From: Adiantum capillus-veneris
Lineage: Eukaryota; Streptophyta; Polypodiopsida; Polypodiales; Pteridaceae
DNA: 64,000 nucleotides
NCBI GenBank assembly: GCA_014529385.2
Contig: CM043945.1
Span: 93,386,112-93,450,111, forward strand
Direction: 5' to 3'
Numbering within the stretch: position 1 is the stretch's first letter; the number at the start of each line of letters is the position of its first letter. A program made the translations under genes and the position numbers. Positions 53,486 to 64,000 of the stretch are shown in pieces. The notes beneath the pieces were generated by a model. That model saw only the letters and a list, made by a program, of their open reading frames with translations. It did not search any database and had not been told where the DNA came from.

Positions 53486-54868
53486 AACAGTGACAAATTC
53501 TTTGCAAAACTCACAAATTTTGACCTAAACATATTCTATATACCTAAAATAAGTCCTAAATTGAATTTGGTCAAGTTTGGTCATGACGGTATCACTTTGT
53601 GCTTTGTTGACTCTGAAATCATCGTTTTTTGTGACTACACTGCCTGTTGGGTTGGTCGGTCAACTTTGAGGCTTTGGACTTGTCCGCAACATAGTCATGA
53701 GGCAACCTGTCTAATTCTGGCTCATTTGGAGTCAGTTTGACCCCATATGTCGAATTTGACGCTTTGTGGCCTTCAATCGGTTTTCTGCTTTTCGAGGGCT
53801 CTGCTTGATGAATTTCACCAAACCAATCATATACATTGTATATGGACATTGTGAGCAAGCCATCTGTCAAGTCAGGTTGGAATTTTGGCATTTGCCAAAA
53901 ACCTAACTTTTCTACTGTGGACTCCCTTGACCCCTGCCGAATGGTCATCTGATGATATAGAAAGGTTCTATTATGTTAGGGCATGCTATGGTTCAAATAT
54001 CATCTGATTTGGTCGAGCTGGTAAGCCGCTATGGTTAGTTTTTGGTCATAGGTCTTCGTGCACTGCTCGATTTCTAGGGTTTTTTCTAGGGCTTTAAACT
54101 AGCTATCGGTCGTACAAAATGGATCATTGACGAGTAAAGAACTTATTTCTCATGTCTCGTGTGAGACGGCGCTGAAAATGGTCAACTGTGGGCTCCAGAA
54201 AAGTCGCGCGAAAGAGGCCGAAATCTCTCTCTACAAAGGCTGCAAGTGGAAATGAGATGGTTTTAGTCTACCTTGGATATCTATACATGGGCTTCCCGAA
54301 ACAATTTCCCCCAGATTCCCCCGTTAGTCCTACTATGCCGTGAAATCTATGTTTGACTCAAAAATTTTCCTGATCGGAATCCTGTAGCTCATTCTGCAAG
54401 AATTTTACAAAAGTAGGCCTTGCCGCCTAATTTAGGCTTCCCGCTTCCATCTTCTGATTTCATTGAAAATTTTTGTGCTTGTCCACCTTGTCTTTTTGAT
54501 CACCATCGTGTCTTCCATTTTTCCATCCGAGCTTCCGTGCTATTTATTATTAAATTTTGACATATTTATTTGAAAAAATCAAAGAAAATAGCAAAATGCT
54601 CTAAAAAATTAAAGTGAAAATCTAATAATTAAGAGAATCTATTGAAAAAAACAACATTATTGTTTTTTATTGGAAATTTCTATTTTTAAGCTTCATTATC
54701 AATAAAAATGATAAAAAATATCCAAAAAGGACTATTTTTGATGATTTTTTGATAGTATATACACTATTTACACTCATCGGGACGATATTATCAATGAACT
54801 TTTCCTTGATGATGAATTATAAGGGAATTATTAGGTAATTTTGCAAAAAATCACACGTTAACATCGAA

Positions 54869-54886
54869 CTTTTTCCTCCCTCTTCA
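54869..54886 (-). promoter_or_regulatory. Polypurine tract of the gypsy element
   Basis: The plus strand ACTTTTTCCTCCCTCTTC is a purine run on the minus strand, six bases before the TGTTAACG LTR start at 54863. Confidence 0.6.
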
Positions 54887-55210
54887 AACATTGCCCTTGA
54901 TTATTTAGTACTTAGTGCCCTTCCACCCCTCCTAGATGGCGTACTCCGGGACGACTGTGTGCATGGGTTAAACAATTGTGTCTAAGCATAGCCATGGTTG
55001 GCTCTACCATGCTATGAAGATCAATACAATTCAAACCAATATTCCGTGCAAGAGCTGGGTCTTGAGTAATTAACTCAAGGTTTCCGATGTCGAGGTTTGC
55101 TGCTGATGTCTTCCAAAGAGAAAATCTTGTAGTTTGTGTGCTCTCTGCTTAATTGTACCATCAGGATGCTTTAGCACACTGATTGCTTGAGTTGTTGGTA
55201 GCACTTTTGA

Positions 55211-55447
55211 CTATTGTTGAGCTTTTTTCCACCATTGGTAGCTTGGTCTACTTGGTGCTGCATGTTGTGGTGGAGTCTTTAGAGACTTAACTCGCCATTG
55301 CTTGATTGGTTTTTCAGTTTGTGGAGAAGATAAGTGCTCCTTTTTCTTCCAAACCATTTCCATGTTAGGTTCCTTGCTCTGAGATGCTCGTCTCTGTGTT
55401 TTAACCCTTGGAACCTTCTTTTGTTTTATCGGTGATGTTCTAGGCAC
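55211..55447 (-). pseudogene. Basic C-terminal segment of gypsy element
   Basis: About 78 codons rich in Lys, Arg, Pro and Ser (SPIKQKKVPRVKTQRRASQS, then KPIKQWRVKSLKT). Looks disordered and nucleic-acid binding by composition. Lies after the second retropepsin-like segment and before the purine tract. No family recognised. Confidence 0.35.
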
Positions 55448-55660
55448 ACAGATCTGAATCGGTTTATCCTTAAGCTGTGCTTTTGGTATCCAAATTTGCC
55501 TGACTCCTTGTATGCTACTTGTAGCATTTGATTGTCGAGGGGATGGAGAAGATTGACTACTTTGTGGTTTGGTCTGCTGATTGCTTTAGCTGATTTGCAT
55601 CCCAATCTGGTACTACTTTGTATGTTCGCATCTAGGGAAATCCAAGAATCATCGTCTCAT

Positions 55661-55933
55661 TCATGTGTTCTCTGGTAAGCATACAAATTGATGAGGACGT
55701 GAACATCCATGTACTATCACGTTCAAGTTGACTACTCCCAATGTTGGAGTTGGGTTCTTGTTGCATCCTTTGATTATCGTTATTCCTGCTGTCAATGCTT
55801 GACTTGTTGCCTTATTGCACGTGGAATAACTTACTGTATTTACTCTAGCTCCTGTGTCGACCAAAGCATTGGTGCTATGATTGTTGAGCTGTACTTTGAT
55901 GCATCTGTCATCAAAGTATAGCTTAACAATCAT
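55661..55933 (-). pseudogene. Second retropepsin-like segment, downstream of integrase
   Basis: About 90 codons. Residues 22-34 read TNALVDTGARVNT, with Asp26-Thr-Gly-Ala as in retroviral-type aspartic proteases. It is preceded by a beta-strand-like VKLYFDD...IKVQLNN pair and followed by GVVNLNVIV, as expected around a retropepsin active site. The element's usual protease is a separate domain 4.8 kb upstream (60345-60782). The C-terminal ILGxxxL block is not seen. Possibly captured from another element. Confidence 0.5.
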
Positions 55934-56103
55934 CCATCTAACCAGTCATCATCTGTTGAAACTGCATCTTTAGGTAATTCCCATTGTCGATCATCTATTT
56001 CCAGAGTGTTGATGGGAATCGATATCTGTTGATTCTTAAGAGCAGCTTTCTGCTTGAGTACTCGAAGCCGAGCTTCCTCTTGGGCTTCATCAATAACCTG
56101 CTG

Positions 56104-56560
56104 TCATTTAATATTCCTTTGCTTGGCTGCATGTATTCTTTCTAGCAATCCATTGGTTAGTAGCAAATTGTATTTCTTTAAATGACATCCACTAATCCAA
56201 TTAGCCATTGGTTCACCATCTAGGGTAGACAATTTTACTGCTCCACTTGGAGATACATCTTCAATGATAAACAGTCCGTTTTCCTTTTTCCGAAGCTTGG
56301 GAATGTGTTGCTTAAGGGAATAGAATAAAACTAATTCCCCTTTCTTGAAGATTTTTGTGATTAAGTAGGAATCAAAAAACTGTTTTTGTTTCCGCTTTTG
56401 TGCATAGATATGAGCTACAGCAGTTAGCCTTTGCTCGTCTATCTTTTCTAAATCGTCAAGTCTTTCTGACAATTCATGTCCAGTCCACTCAAGATTCTGT
56501 GCTACCCTTAATGTCGGTAATAGAAATTCTATTGGAAGTATGGCATCAAGACCATAGACA
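56104..56560 (-). pseudogene. Gypsy integrase C-terminal domain
   Basis: Upstream part (56473-56560) reads ATPFNLVYGLDAILPIEF and LPTLRVAQNLEWT. The open segment 56104-56472 continues EKIDEQRLTAVAHIYAQKRK, FKKGELVLFYS, KKENGLFIIEDVSPSGAVKL and ISGCHLKKYN. This is the usual tail of plant non-chromodomain gypsy integrases. A small local duplication near 56560-56620 breaks the join to the integrase core. Confidence 0.8.
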
Positions 56561-56579
56561 AGGTTAAAGGGTGTAGCAT

Positions 56580-57803
56580 TTAAAGCTGTTTTGAATGAAA
56601 CATGATAAAGGGTGTGGCATGGAGATTGATTTCCCAGTCTGTCCTTCCTGAACTAACCACTTTAGTCAGCACCGAGCTAAGAATTTTATTCTTAGGCTCA
56701 GCTTGTCCGTTTGCTTGTCGGTGGTAGGGAGCTGATTTGTTATGGATGACCATAAACTCATTAAGCAAATACTCGATTACCTCATTGAGAAAATGAGTTC
56801 CCCGATCACTGACAATCTCTATTGGCAGTCCATATCTCGTGAATACATACTCATATAAGAATGCAGCAGTAGTTCTGGCATCATTCTTTTGAGTTGATTT
56901 AGCTTCGGCCCACTTGGTCAAATAGTCCGTAGCTACAATGATATAATGAGCTTGGGTTCTATAAGTAGGTGGTTGTATTGGTCCAACAAAATCTATACCC
57001 CATTTTGCGAAAGCTCTAGCCCCCATCATTGGTCTTAAGGGCATGCTATCCACTCGTGTTGGCATTTTTTCTCGTTGACAAGCATCACACCTTGAAACAT
57101 ATTCTTTGGCATCAGCAAAAAGTGTTGGCCACCATATGCCTGCCATCAAGATTGCTCTTGTGGTGGTCTCACTAGAAAAGTGACCTCCAACTAATCCGGC
57201 ATGTGCTTGTTCTACAATCGTAATATACTCGTTTTCATTTACACAAAGACACAAATGTTGATCTTTACCTCTCCTATACAATTGGTTCCCAATAAGAGCG
57301 TAGTCTCTTGCTTCAGTTTCAATTGCACTTTGACGGTGTTTACTCATATCCTCAGGAAATGTTTGGCTTGATAAGTAAGTAACGAGATAATTACTCCACT
57401 TAGGAACATGTGACATTTGAAACAATGTTACATGAGGTATGGGTGTTTGTTTTTGACATTGAGGGAAATCCTTCACAAAAGATTGAACATCTCTCCTCGT
57501 AGTCGGCCAAAATACTTCAAGTCTCAAGATTTGTTGCATAGTTTGGTCTTCCGCAAAGTGAAGTTCTACTATGGTAACATGTGCTTGACTTAGGTACTGT
57601 TCTTTTTCTTCAGGATTAATACATAAGAGCAATATCCCGTCTCGATTTCTTTTGTATAGCCTACCAGCCAGTAATTGATACATAGCCGATTGCTCGATTA
57701 GTCCGATTGTGATAGGAAGTGGTATTTGTGAATCCACTTGAGCAATTGCCATCAATGACACAATGTTTTCCAACCATCGAGGTATCATTTCCACGGAGAA
57801 CAA
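56580..57803 (-). pseudogene. Gypsy integrase with duplicated zinc-binding domain
   Basis: This 407-codon open segment would insert element DNA. The catalytic core has Asp271 (GIDFVGPI), Asp333 (VSDRGTHF) and Glu369 (NGQAEPKN), with exactly 35 residues between the second and third, the classic DD35E spacing. The N-terminal H2C2 finger occurs twice: His201, His208, Cys239, Cys242 in the second copy, and His75, His82, Phe113 and Cys116 in the first at identical spacing. The first copy has lost one Cys. The two are 126 residues apart and are each preceded by a similar LYKR/LYRRG lead-in. Confidence 0.88.
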
Positions 57804-57829
57804 ATAGGCATCTGGTAGATCATCGTCTA

Positions 57830-58288
57830 CCCCTTTAGGTGATTCTCCTGAAACAATCCTTTGACAAATGATCTGCTCGTTGATGTGTAGTTCCCTTTTT
57901 TACAACCACAATGAAATCAAATTTGAGAAGAATGATGAACCATCTCACTATTCTTCATGTGTTGCATGGCTTGTTGACCAAATACAACAAAGCTTGGTGG
58001 TCCACAAAGAACACAAATTTGTTGGCTAATAGGTAATGTCTATACTTTTTAATGGCATAGATCAGTGGTGGTGTAATTATTTTCTGCCATGTTCAATTGT
58101 CTACTAGTATAAGAAATAGGAAAGTCAATTTTCTCGTCTCCTGGTTGAGCTAGTATACAATCGATAGAAAAATTGGAAGCATCTACATGTACATGGAATA
58201 CCTTATTTTGATATGGTGCTTTCAATATTGGAGCTGAGGTGAGAGCTTGCTTAAGCTTCATGAAGGATTCTTCACATGCCCGGTCCAC
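57830..58288 (-). pseudogene. Gypsy RNase H
   Basis: Reads ACEESFMKLKQALTSAPILK, VFHVHVDASNFSIDCILAQP and ISYTSRQLNMAENNYTTTD, then after a stop FVFFVDHQALLYLVNKP and IVRWFIILLKFDF. These are the conserved gypsy RNase H blocks (HVDAS, YTTTDxE, DHQAL). The Glu of the TTxxE block is altered and stops interrupt the domain. Confidence 0.82.
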
Positions 58289-59263
58289 TCAAAGTGCGTA
58301 ATCAAGCTATACATGGGTTTTGCAATTATAGCGTACATGTAGATGAACCGTCGGTAATATCCACAATGCCCCATGAAGGCTTGCACCCCCTTGAATGTTG
58401 TTGGTCTAGGCAAATCAACAATGACATGAATATTTTCAATATCAGTAGCTATACCATTTTATAGACTATATGTCCAAGATTTTTTCCTTGCCTACCCATG
58501 AATGTGCACTTTTTAGGATTTAAGCAAATCCTATAAAGTCTACATTTTTTGAATACCTTTTTGAGGTGTTCAAAATGATCAGTCTGGATTGATGAATGTA
58601 CGCATAAATCATCCATATATACTTCTAAGAATTTCCTAAGATATCATTTGAAGGCATGGCTCATCAATCTTTGAAATGTGGCTGGAGCATTAGTTAACCC
58701 AAACGGCATAACCCGATAGGTAAATATACCCCATTCTGTTGCAAATGCAGTTTTATGCTGATCTTTTGGGTCAACCAAAAGTTGATTGTATCCCGAAAAG
58801 CCGTCTAAGAAGCTGTAAGATTCTTTTCCTACAACTCATTCTAAAACATGCTCAGTTATCAGAAGAGGAAAGTTGTATAATGGTAGCTGCATTCACCTTT
58901 TTGAGATTAACACACACTCGTAATTTTCCATTCTTCTTGGGTACTACCACAACTGGAGACACCCAATCTGTGTGTTCAATTTCGTAAATGAATTTGGCTT
59001 CCTTTAGTTTTTCAATCTCTTCCTAAAATATTTCTGGCAAATGTTTCATTATATGTGTATGGTCTCTGTCTACTTGGTTTGGCATCATCTCTCATGGGTA
59101 TGGTACGTTGACAAATTTCTGGATCAACACCCTTGAGATCCTTGTAAGACCAAGCGAAGATATCTCGGTATTCCTTTAACAAGCTTAGAAAAAGCTTTTC
59201 TTCTTCTTTTGTTAGGTCATTCGCAATGTAAGCAAGTCTCGGCTCTTCTCCTGGCTCAGCCAA
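58289..59263 (-). pseudogene. Gypsy reverse transcriptase, decayed
   Basis: It opens with AYIANDLTKEEEKLFLSLLK, FAWSYKDLKGVDPEI and RPYTYNET. After a stop it reads HTDWVSPVVVVPKKNGKLRV and CVNLKKVNAAT. The catalytic box survives as VYMDDLCVHS with YMDD at 58608-58619. Farther on it reads FKGVQAFMGHCGYYRRFI. Several frameshifts and stops lie between. The first catalytic Asp block (FxGxYQ region) is scrambled. Confidence 0.8.
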
Positions 59264-59371
59264 GTCTATCCTTTTAGCATTTTTAGGTCCTTCGTAAGAC
59301 TCGCCCTGTTTCTGTAGTTCCCCAACAGGTTGTTGGACTATAATTTTTTGATCTTGGAGAGTATACTTTTT

Positions 59372-60311
59372 TTAATAAGATGGAACATGTATTACATCCT
59401 TACCATCCTCTTTTGTGGTTTCCATTTCGGTTGTGTATATCTCCTTTAGAGCTTTTCTCAACACTTGATATTTCTTTTTCCGCTCGACTCTGGTCATGAG
59501 TGGTTTCTCATCCTGTGGGTTTGATTGAGTACCCTTCCTTGTTTTTCTCAATGTCTGAGACGTTTCTGAGTTTTTTTTTGAAGGATATATGCCACTGATT
59601 TTGTCCTTGACACAATTATTTGCACCTATCTGCATCAGAAATTGTCTTCTACTGGAGACTCATGGCATATGTCGTGTTTTCTCAATTTTGGTGTCTCTTT
59701 TGTCTATATCATTTTTGTCTTCTTGATTTTTGGTTTGGAAAGTCAAAAAACTTTTCCTCCCCTCCTTTTAAAAGTAGCTTAGGCTCTCATATGCTCTTTT
59801 TCTGGCCTCGAACCTTCTTAGGTAGCTAAGTGTTCATCTAACTCATCAGTTGCATCATAATAGAGGCCCGAAAAGACTTGTTGAGCTTTCATTAAGTCCT
59901 TGGGTTCCTCATCTTTGTCTTCAATGTTGAGGATTAAAATCATTTGGATGGGAATTATGTTGTAGCCATCTCATTGCAAAATTGAGTAGGCATAGACGTA
60001 TTCACACATATATCCATTGTCGCTAAAATTTGAGTCCACTCGAATGGCTCAAACAAATGCTCTGGAAAGGGTTCAGGTATATAGGCTTTGTCTGTGCAGT
60101 CCCTTTCTAGGATACATTGTTCTCGTCTTAAGCTTCCATTGTTTGAAGCTCCACACATCCAAATAGGAGTGTCTTTGTTTAACCAGGATGGAAGTTTAGT
60201 TTCAGCTGAAGAGACTAAATCAAACTCTTGAATGGGTGTTTTCAAGACGTCTTTATAAGTGTGATCTTTTAGATTGACTCGTGTTATAGATCCCACTTGC
60301 TTCAAGTACAA
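59372..60311 (-). pseudogene. Gypsy protease-to-RT linker segments
   Basis: Two open stretches (59372-59635 and 59955-60311) of charged, low-similarity sequence, for example KDHTYKDVLKTPIQEFDLVS and RVERKKKYQVLRKALKEIYT. Their position between protease and RT fits the linker of OTA-type elements. No domain recognised. Confidence 0.5.
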
Positions 60312-60344
60312 ATAATTGTTTCCCCAATCTTGGATAAGCTGTAC

Positions 60345-60782
60345 CTATCGCATGAAAGGTCTTCCCAATATGATTTCATAGTTGATTTTTGTACCAAAGT
60401 CTACTATGGCAAAAGTGTGTTGATATTCAATTCCACAAGAATTGACAATCACTTTTTCAAGTAGCCCTAATGGTCTCTCAATGTGTCCGTCAGCCACCAA
60501 CAGCAATTTCATTCTAGTTTTTCTAATGGCTCGCTGTCCCCAGGATTCCCATACTGCTTTAGTGGCTATGGCTATGCTAGCTCCACTATCCAGTATTGCC
60601 ATGGTTTCAATGTCATTATATTTCACAGGGAGGGTAGTGTGTCCTTCTTCCCCTTCATAATATTTTCCGACTTTGTTCATGGGAACTGATCGAATCTCTT
60701 TGTTGTCCATTTTATTTTTCAATTTTCCTAAATTTTTCGAGATTAATCCCGTTATCCGCACCTTTTCTTGAGGGTTTTCCAT
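60345..60782 (-). CDS. Gypsy aspartic protease (open segment)
   Basis: 145 codons. ETMAILDSGASIAIATK with Asp65-Ser-Gly is the active site of the retropepsin that processes the polyprotein. LLLVADGHIERPLGLLEKVI forms the expected middle strands and YEIILGRPFMR the ILGRxxL-type end. The domain is complete with no stop inside, but the surrounding polyprotein is broken, so a functional product is unlikely. Confidence 0.82.
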   Translation of the reverse strand: MENPQEKVRITGLISKNLGKLKNKMDNKEIRSVPMNKVGKYYEGEEGHTTLPVKYNDIETMAILDSGASIAIATKAVWESWGQRAIRKTRMKLLLVADGHIERPLGLLEKVIVNSCGIEYQHTFAIVDFGTKINYEIILGRPFMR

Positions 60783-61807
60783 AAATCATTCCATAAGTAT
60801 GGTCTGAGCTTTAGTAGTTCTTCCAAGGTAAGAGTGCATTGGATGGGTGTAGACATGATTGAGTGAATGTTTTCTACTTCTAGGGTCTGTTTAGCTCTTT
60901 TTACTTGAGTGGTCTTACACACGATGTATTCATCTTCGTTATCTCCCAAGTAAGAAGGTAATGTTTTCAAGGTCAATGGTTTTGACATTCTTGAAGCTTC
61001 TGATCCGCAATCCCCATACAAGGATTGTACATCCATGTTCATATCAGACGGTAGGTTATCCAACCATACTTCCTCTATAGGATCTGACTTTAGAGTTAGG
61101 CTCCCATCATTGATCTCTCTCACTTTTTCCCATAAGTGTCCTGGCCAGTCTTCCTCTACGAATGGAATTCCGTCTAAGGCATCTTCGCTGTCAGGCACTA
61201 TAAGCTCTGGTTCGTTTGGTTCAAGGTGGGGTTTTGCCACCACATCGGATTTTTCTTTCATTTCTTTTACCACAAGCTCCTCAAGTTTTGCAATACTTTC
61301 AAGCTTGGGTTTTTGTTTCTCTAGCATTTCCTGCGTGATTCTTACCAAATGTTGATAAGCTTCCAACTTTGCTGCTTCCATGTCTAGAGAAGGATAGTTT
61401 TTCCATTTGTTTTCTATGTTTTTGCCTGCTTTAAGTCCTACTTGGTAGGCTTCCAAGGCGAAATTAATAGGCTCAAAAATATTATCAACCAGAATAGATC
61501 CTCCAGATTTCACGGTTGTTTCCTTAAATTCAATTCCAGTTTCTTTCAACTTTTTCTGGAATAGCTTTCTTGCTTTCTCCTCGATTTCTACCCATTGTTT
61601 TTGTTTTCTCATCTCATATCTTTTGCTTCTGCTGCTTTTGATTCTTTGAGAAGAAACTTTCGTATTTTCCGAATCATCTGAGGAGTTGCATTTCTTTTTC
61701 TTGGCATGGGCTCTAGTGATTACCTTGATTGGAACAATTGGTTCACTCTCTGATAAGCTACTAGGTATCACTTGGACTACGTTTACTACGGTTTTACCAT
61801 TGTTCAA
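60752..61807 (-). pseudogene. Gag-protease linker, coiled and charged
   Basis: Open segment of 351 codons between zinc knuckle and protease. It is rich in Lys and Glu with helical stretches (VEIEEKARKLFQKKLKETGI, then LVRITQEMLEKQKPKLESIA) and acidic patches. No enzyme motif. Overlaps the start of the protease segment in another frame, so a frameshift lies near 60760-60780. Confidence 0.6.
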
Positions 61808-61871
61808 AGGATTTTTTGGACAATCTTTCGGAAGGTGTCCTCAATTTTTGCAACATTGTATGCAATAGGGT

Positions 61872-62327
61872 TCAATTGGTTTGAGGTTTTTGTTCAGGCT
61901 CTGGACATTCCTTTTTCCAATGATCATCAGCACCACAGTTATGACAGTTTCCTGTTCTTGGATTCATCATGGGTCTTACCATGGGAGGTCTGACACCTTG
62001 ATTAGCTACATAATACATTGGTACGAGCTCTGGTGGAGCATAAGTCACTATTTCTTCCATTGGTGGTGGATGTGGATTATAACAATCTGCTTCTACCATT
62101 ACTGTAGAGGAACTAGGCTCTGCATAGGGTGTAAGAGGCACTAATGCTTGTTCATCTATGACTCCTTCAAAGTGCATGTACTTTACAGGCACTGCATTAT
62201 GTCCTGGATACGGAGGTTGTTGTCCCAACACTGGTTGAGGTCTTTCCATACCCATTGGTGGTCTTTGAGCTTGGGCCATATTAGGCTGATATATGTACAT
62301 GGGTTGTCCTTGCGGCCTCATGGGCAC
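61872..62327 (-). pseudogene. Gag zinc knuckle segment
   Basis: A Pro/Met/Gln-rich region leads to RTGNCHNCGADDHWKKEC, a perfect CX2CX4HX4C knuckle that binds RNA in retroelement gag proteins. A second Cys-rich remnant around 61833-61868 on the minus strand (CIQCCKN, then GHLPKDCPK) suggests a second knuckle after a stop. Confidence 0.8.
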
Positions 62328-62429
62328 GTACTGAACATTCCCATCATACTTTGGTCTGAAGTAGTACTCGTGGGTCTCATGGTTGGTCCATTTATCCTTG
62401 GTTGCACACCATGTTTGTGGCCTAATTGG

Positions 62430-63105
62430 TTGTTCCTATTGAGGTATCCCTTGTCCTGGTCCCCTCATAGGTGCTTTTTGCATGTTGTTCATCATGTCAT
62501 TCATCCTTTTTAGCATATCTTCTATGGCTGAGAGTGGTGCTGCAACTGATGTTCCCACTTGTGCTGGTTTAGTGGATGCTGTTTTCTTGCTTTGGTGATC
62601 CTTAGGGACATCTTCTTGGTTGAAAATTTCACAATTGTCTCCTAAGTCAATAGCATCTGACACACACGCTTCTAGGGTTGTATGGTTTTTACTATAGAGT
62701 ATAGCATGAAGTTATTTATTTAGCAGTCCCTCCAGAAACAAAGATACAAGTCGTTCTTCTGTAGGTATCTAGCTCTAGGCATCTAGCAATGTATTGTTTC
62801 ATTTGAGTTGCATAATCCCTAACAGACTTACCATGTTTCTGTTTAAACCTGTAGATTTGAGCTACCGTATTATGTTTGATCCCCGTTTTGAAAGAAGCAG
62901 CTACAAATCCTTGAGCTAATGTATTCAAGTCCATGATTGACCTTGGTGGAATGTTTTGGAACCATGTCAATGCTTTTCCTTCTAATGTCGTTCCAAACCC
63001 CTCGAATTGAGTATGGAAATCGAACATACGTTCTGCTCTTAGCACTTGCTTAAAGCTTGCTAAGTGGTGTATGGATCCTCCGATCCACTGTATTTTCTGG
63101 CCCAT
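62430..63105 (-). pseudogene. Gypsy gag capsid domain
   Basis: The segment 62716-63105 reads FDFHTQFEGFGTTLEGKALT, WFQNIPPRSIMDLNTLAQGF, ASFKTGIKHNTVAQIYRFKQ and KHGKSVRDYATQMKQYIARC, the retrotransposon gag (PF03732-type) fold. After a stop, 62436-62663 continues with a Met-rich helix (AIEDMLKRMNDMMNNMQKA). Frame breaks on both sides. Confidence 0.85.
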
Positions 63106-63958
63106 TTTTGAAAATGAGCTGTTCTAATGCGTCTGTTTGGTTCAACTTCTGGTCTTTTGGCAGTTGGTTCTGTTTCGAGTCCTTCAAACCAGTCTGTTGG
63201 AAATAGTGACTCATGTAGCCCTGGACTGGCCTTAGTGTCACCCGGTTTTCTATGAGATGAGGTGGTTTTTGGTTTCTTTACATTACTCTCAGACGATCTC
63301 TCACGGTGTTCATCTCTTGGAATTGTCTCCAATCCTTGCCCCAATATCCAATCCCGTATGGAATGCCCTTGGTATTTGGTTTGTTCTACCTCCTCAGGAG
63401 TCATCATAACAAAGTTGTTATTATAACAATCCCTAAACAGGTAGGTTGGTAGGTCCACTGATCCCTTATCTTTGATCTTGAAGATATAGATGATCTTCAT
63501 GGCCGTTAGTTGTCCTGGTTTGGCATGCGGAGTCCACAAAAGATCTTTTATGTTTCTATCTTCCCAACAATAGACCCCGATCCTAGTATTATCCGTACTA
63601 AGCCGTTTCAAAGGCTTCAAGTCTACTTGATCGTATCCCTCAAATTCTAAAGTTGGTGGTCCTTCCTTTGCTGACATATCTGGGATTATGGTGTTTACTT
63701 CTAATCCCCATTTATCTATCAAGTCAGGGTTTTCGACTTGTAAATACCGAGTTCCGTTTCGATCCATGTATATTTTTCCTTGTTTGTTTGACCTACCTCT
63801 TCTTTGAATTCAATCCCATGGTCATCAATGCGAATAGCATACTCCTCGTTAGGGTCTAAGTAAACCTGGGCTCCATGACGGTTAGTCTTGTAAAAAGATA
63901 GTATATGCTTATAGCGCACTGTCGTTCCGGTTTCTGAGTGAGTCGAGTAAGAAGACAT
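63060..63958 (-). pseudogene. N-terminal extension of gypsy gag
   Basis: Two overlapping open segments (63719-63958 and 63060-63767). They read YKHILSFYKTNRHGAQVYLD and then RNGTRYLQVENPDLIDKWGL, TAMKIIYIFKIKDKGSVDLP and YFR-like text ending in a Ser/Lys/Pro-rich tail. They precede the capsid domain and probably formed its N-terminus. No family recognised for this part. The start Met at 63958 is the first in the open segment but upstream sequence continues toward 64000, so the true start is uncertain. Confidence 0.5.
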
Positions 63959-64000
63959 TTCGGATGTTAAATTTGAAGAAGTGTCTGAGACTTCTTCAAG

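Larger units (their letters stand above)
52720..54863 (-). repeat. LTR-like non-coding block with periodic palindromes
   Basis: No gene. Between the start of ORF a and the gypsy element lies about 2.1 kb, very AT-rich at 54540-54860. Its right edge (54863) reads TGTTAACGTGTG on the minus strand just after a purine tract, so it includes the 3' LTR of the gypsy element. Its left part may be the 5' LTR of the unrecognised element. The boundary between the two was not found. Confidence 0.4.
54869..64000 (-). mobile_element. Ty3/gypsy element (OTA-type), 5' end outside window
   Basis: Minus-strand order: N-terminal ORF, gag, zinc knuckle, linker, protease, RT, RNase H, integrase with two zinc domains, integrase C-terminal domain, a second retropepsin-like segment, a basic segment, purine tract, LTR start. 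No chromodomain follows integrase, and the GPF-like C-terminal block resembles Tat/Athila-type elements. Many frame breaks show a dead copy. The 5' LTR and primer site lie to the right of 64000. Confidence 0.85.

Noticed and set aside
53619-53948. Minus-strand 109-codon frame in the LTR-like block
   Set aside because: No domain or repeat support; composition fits chance in non-coding sequence.

Overview
This window is repeat-dominated nuclear DNA from a land plant with a large, retroelement-rich genome. The evidence is plant-type LINE zf-RVT tails, Ty1/copia elements with initiator-Met-tRNA primer sites, a non-chromodomain Ty3/gypsy element, a DUF659-type hAT remnant and one plant-like TPR exon. 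Very long (GA)n tracts and the mix of element types would suit a fern or another large-genome non-angiosperm, but the sequence alone does not settle the species. I see no rRNA, intact tRNA, organelle or bacterial genes and no CRISPR array.

Layout. 1-2616: an LTR-like 3' end, a gypsy RT scrap and a rearranged hAT transposase. 2617-9470: a minus-strand copia element (copy A). Its short 3' LTR is split at its internal GA/TC microsatellite by two LINE insertions, one RTE-like on the minus strand and one L1-like on the plus strand. 10681-14584: the longest L1-like LINE copy, starting at a 140-bp GA tract. 15262-17060: a non-coding stretch packed with short perfect hairpins. 17251-20780: copia copy B (plus), with a 118-bp LTR built around (CT)n. 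21000-22310: a copia deletion derivative (minus). 22425-28756: microsatellite-rich mosaic with three more LINE pieces, a TRIM-like element and a tRNA-derived SINE-like head. 28966-31122: duplications and two large LTR-like units. 31214-31434: the last exon of a TPR protein, the only likely host gene sequence. 31435-37640: AT-rich and non-coding, apart from a strong foldback at 35322-35477.

37640-43805 is a degenerate satellite of about 175 bp with a 527-bp higher-order period. It is interrupted by a copia derivative (38477-41902) with matching 227-bp LTRs and a perfect 5-bp target duplication. 43835-48400 holds decayed coding sequence, a tandem duplication and a very compact TRIM-like unit. 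48380-52640 is a minus-strand LTR-type element with two unrecognised overlapping reading frames. 52720-54863 is LTR-like and carries three 22-nt palindromic sites exactly 283 bp apart. 54864-64000 is a decayed Ty3/gypsy gag-pol (minus) with a duplicated integrase zinc domain and a second retropepsin-like motif after integrase.

The main theme is the relation between LINEs and (GA)n microsatellites. L1-like copies with different 5' truncation points all begin directly on a GA tract, and their 3' ends run into GA. One copia family carries such a tract inside its own LTR, so each LTR copy seeds a potential landing site. All coding sequences of mobile elements here are broken; none looks able to make a full set of proteins.
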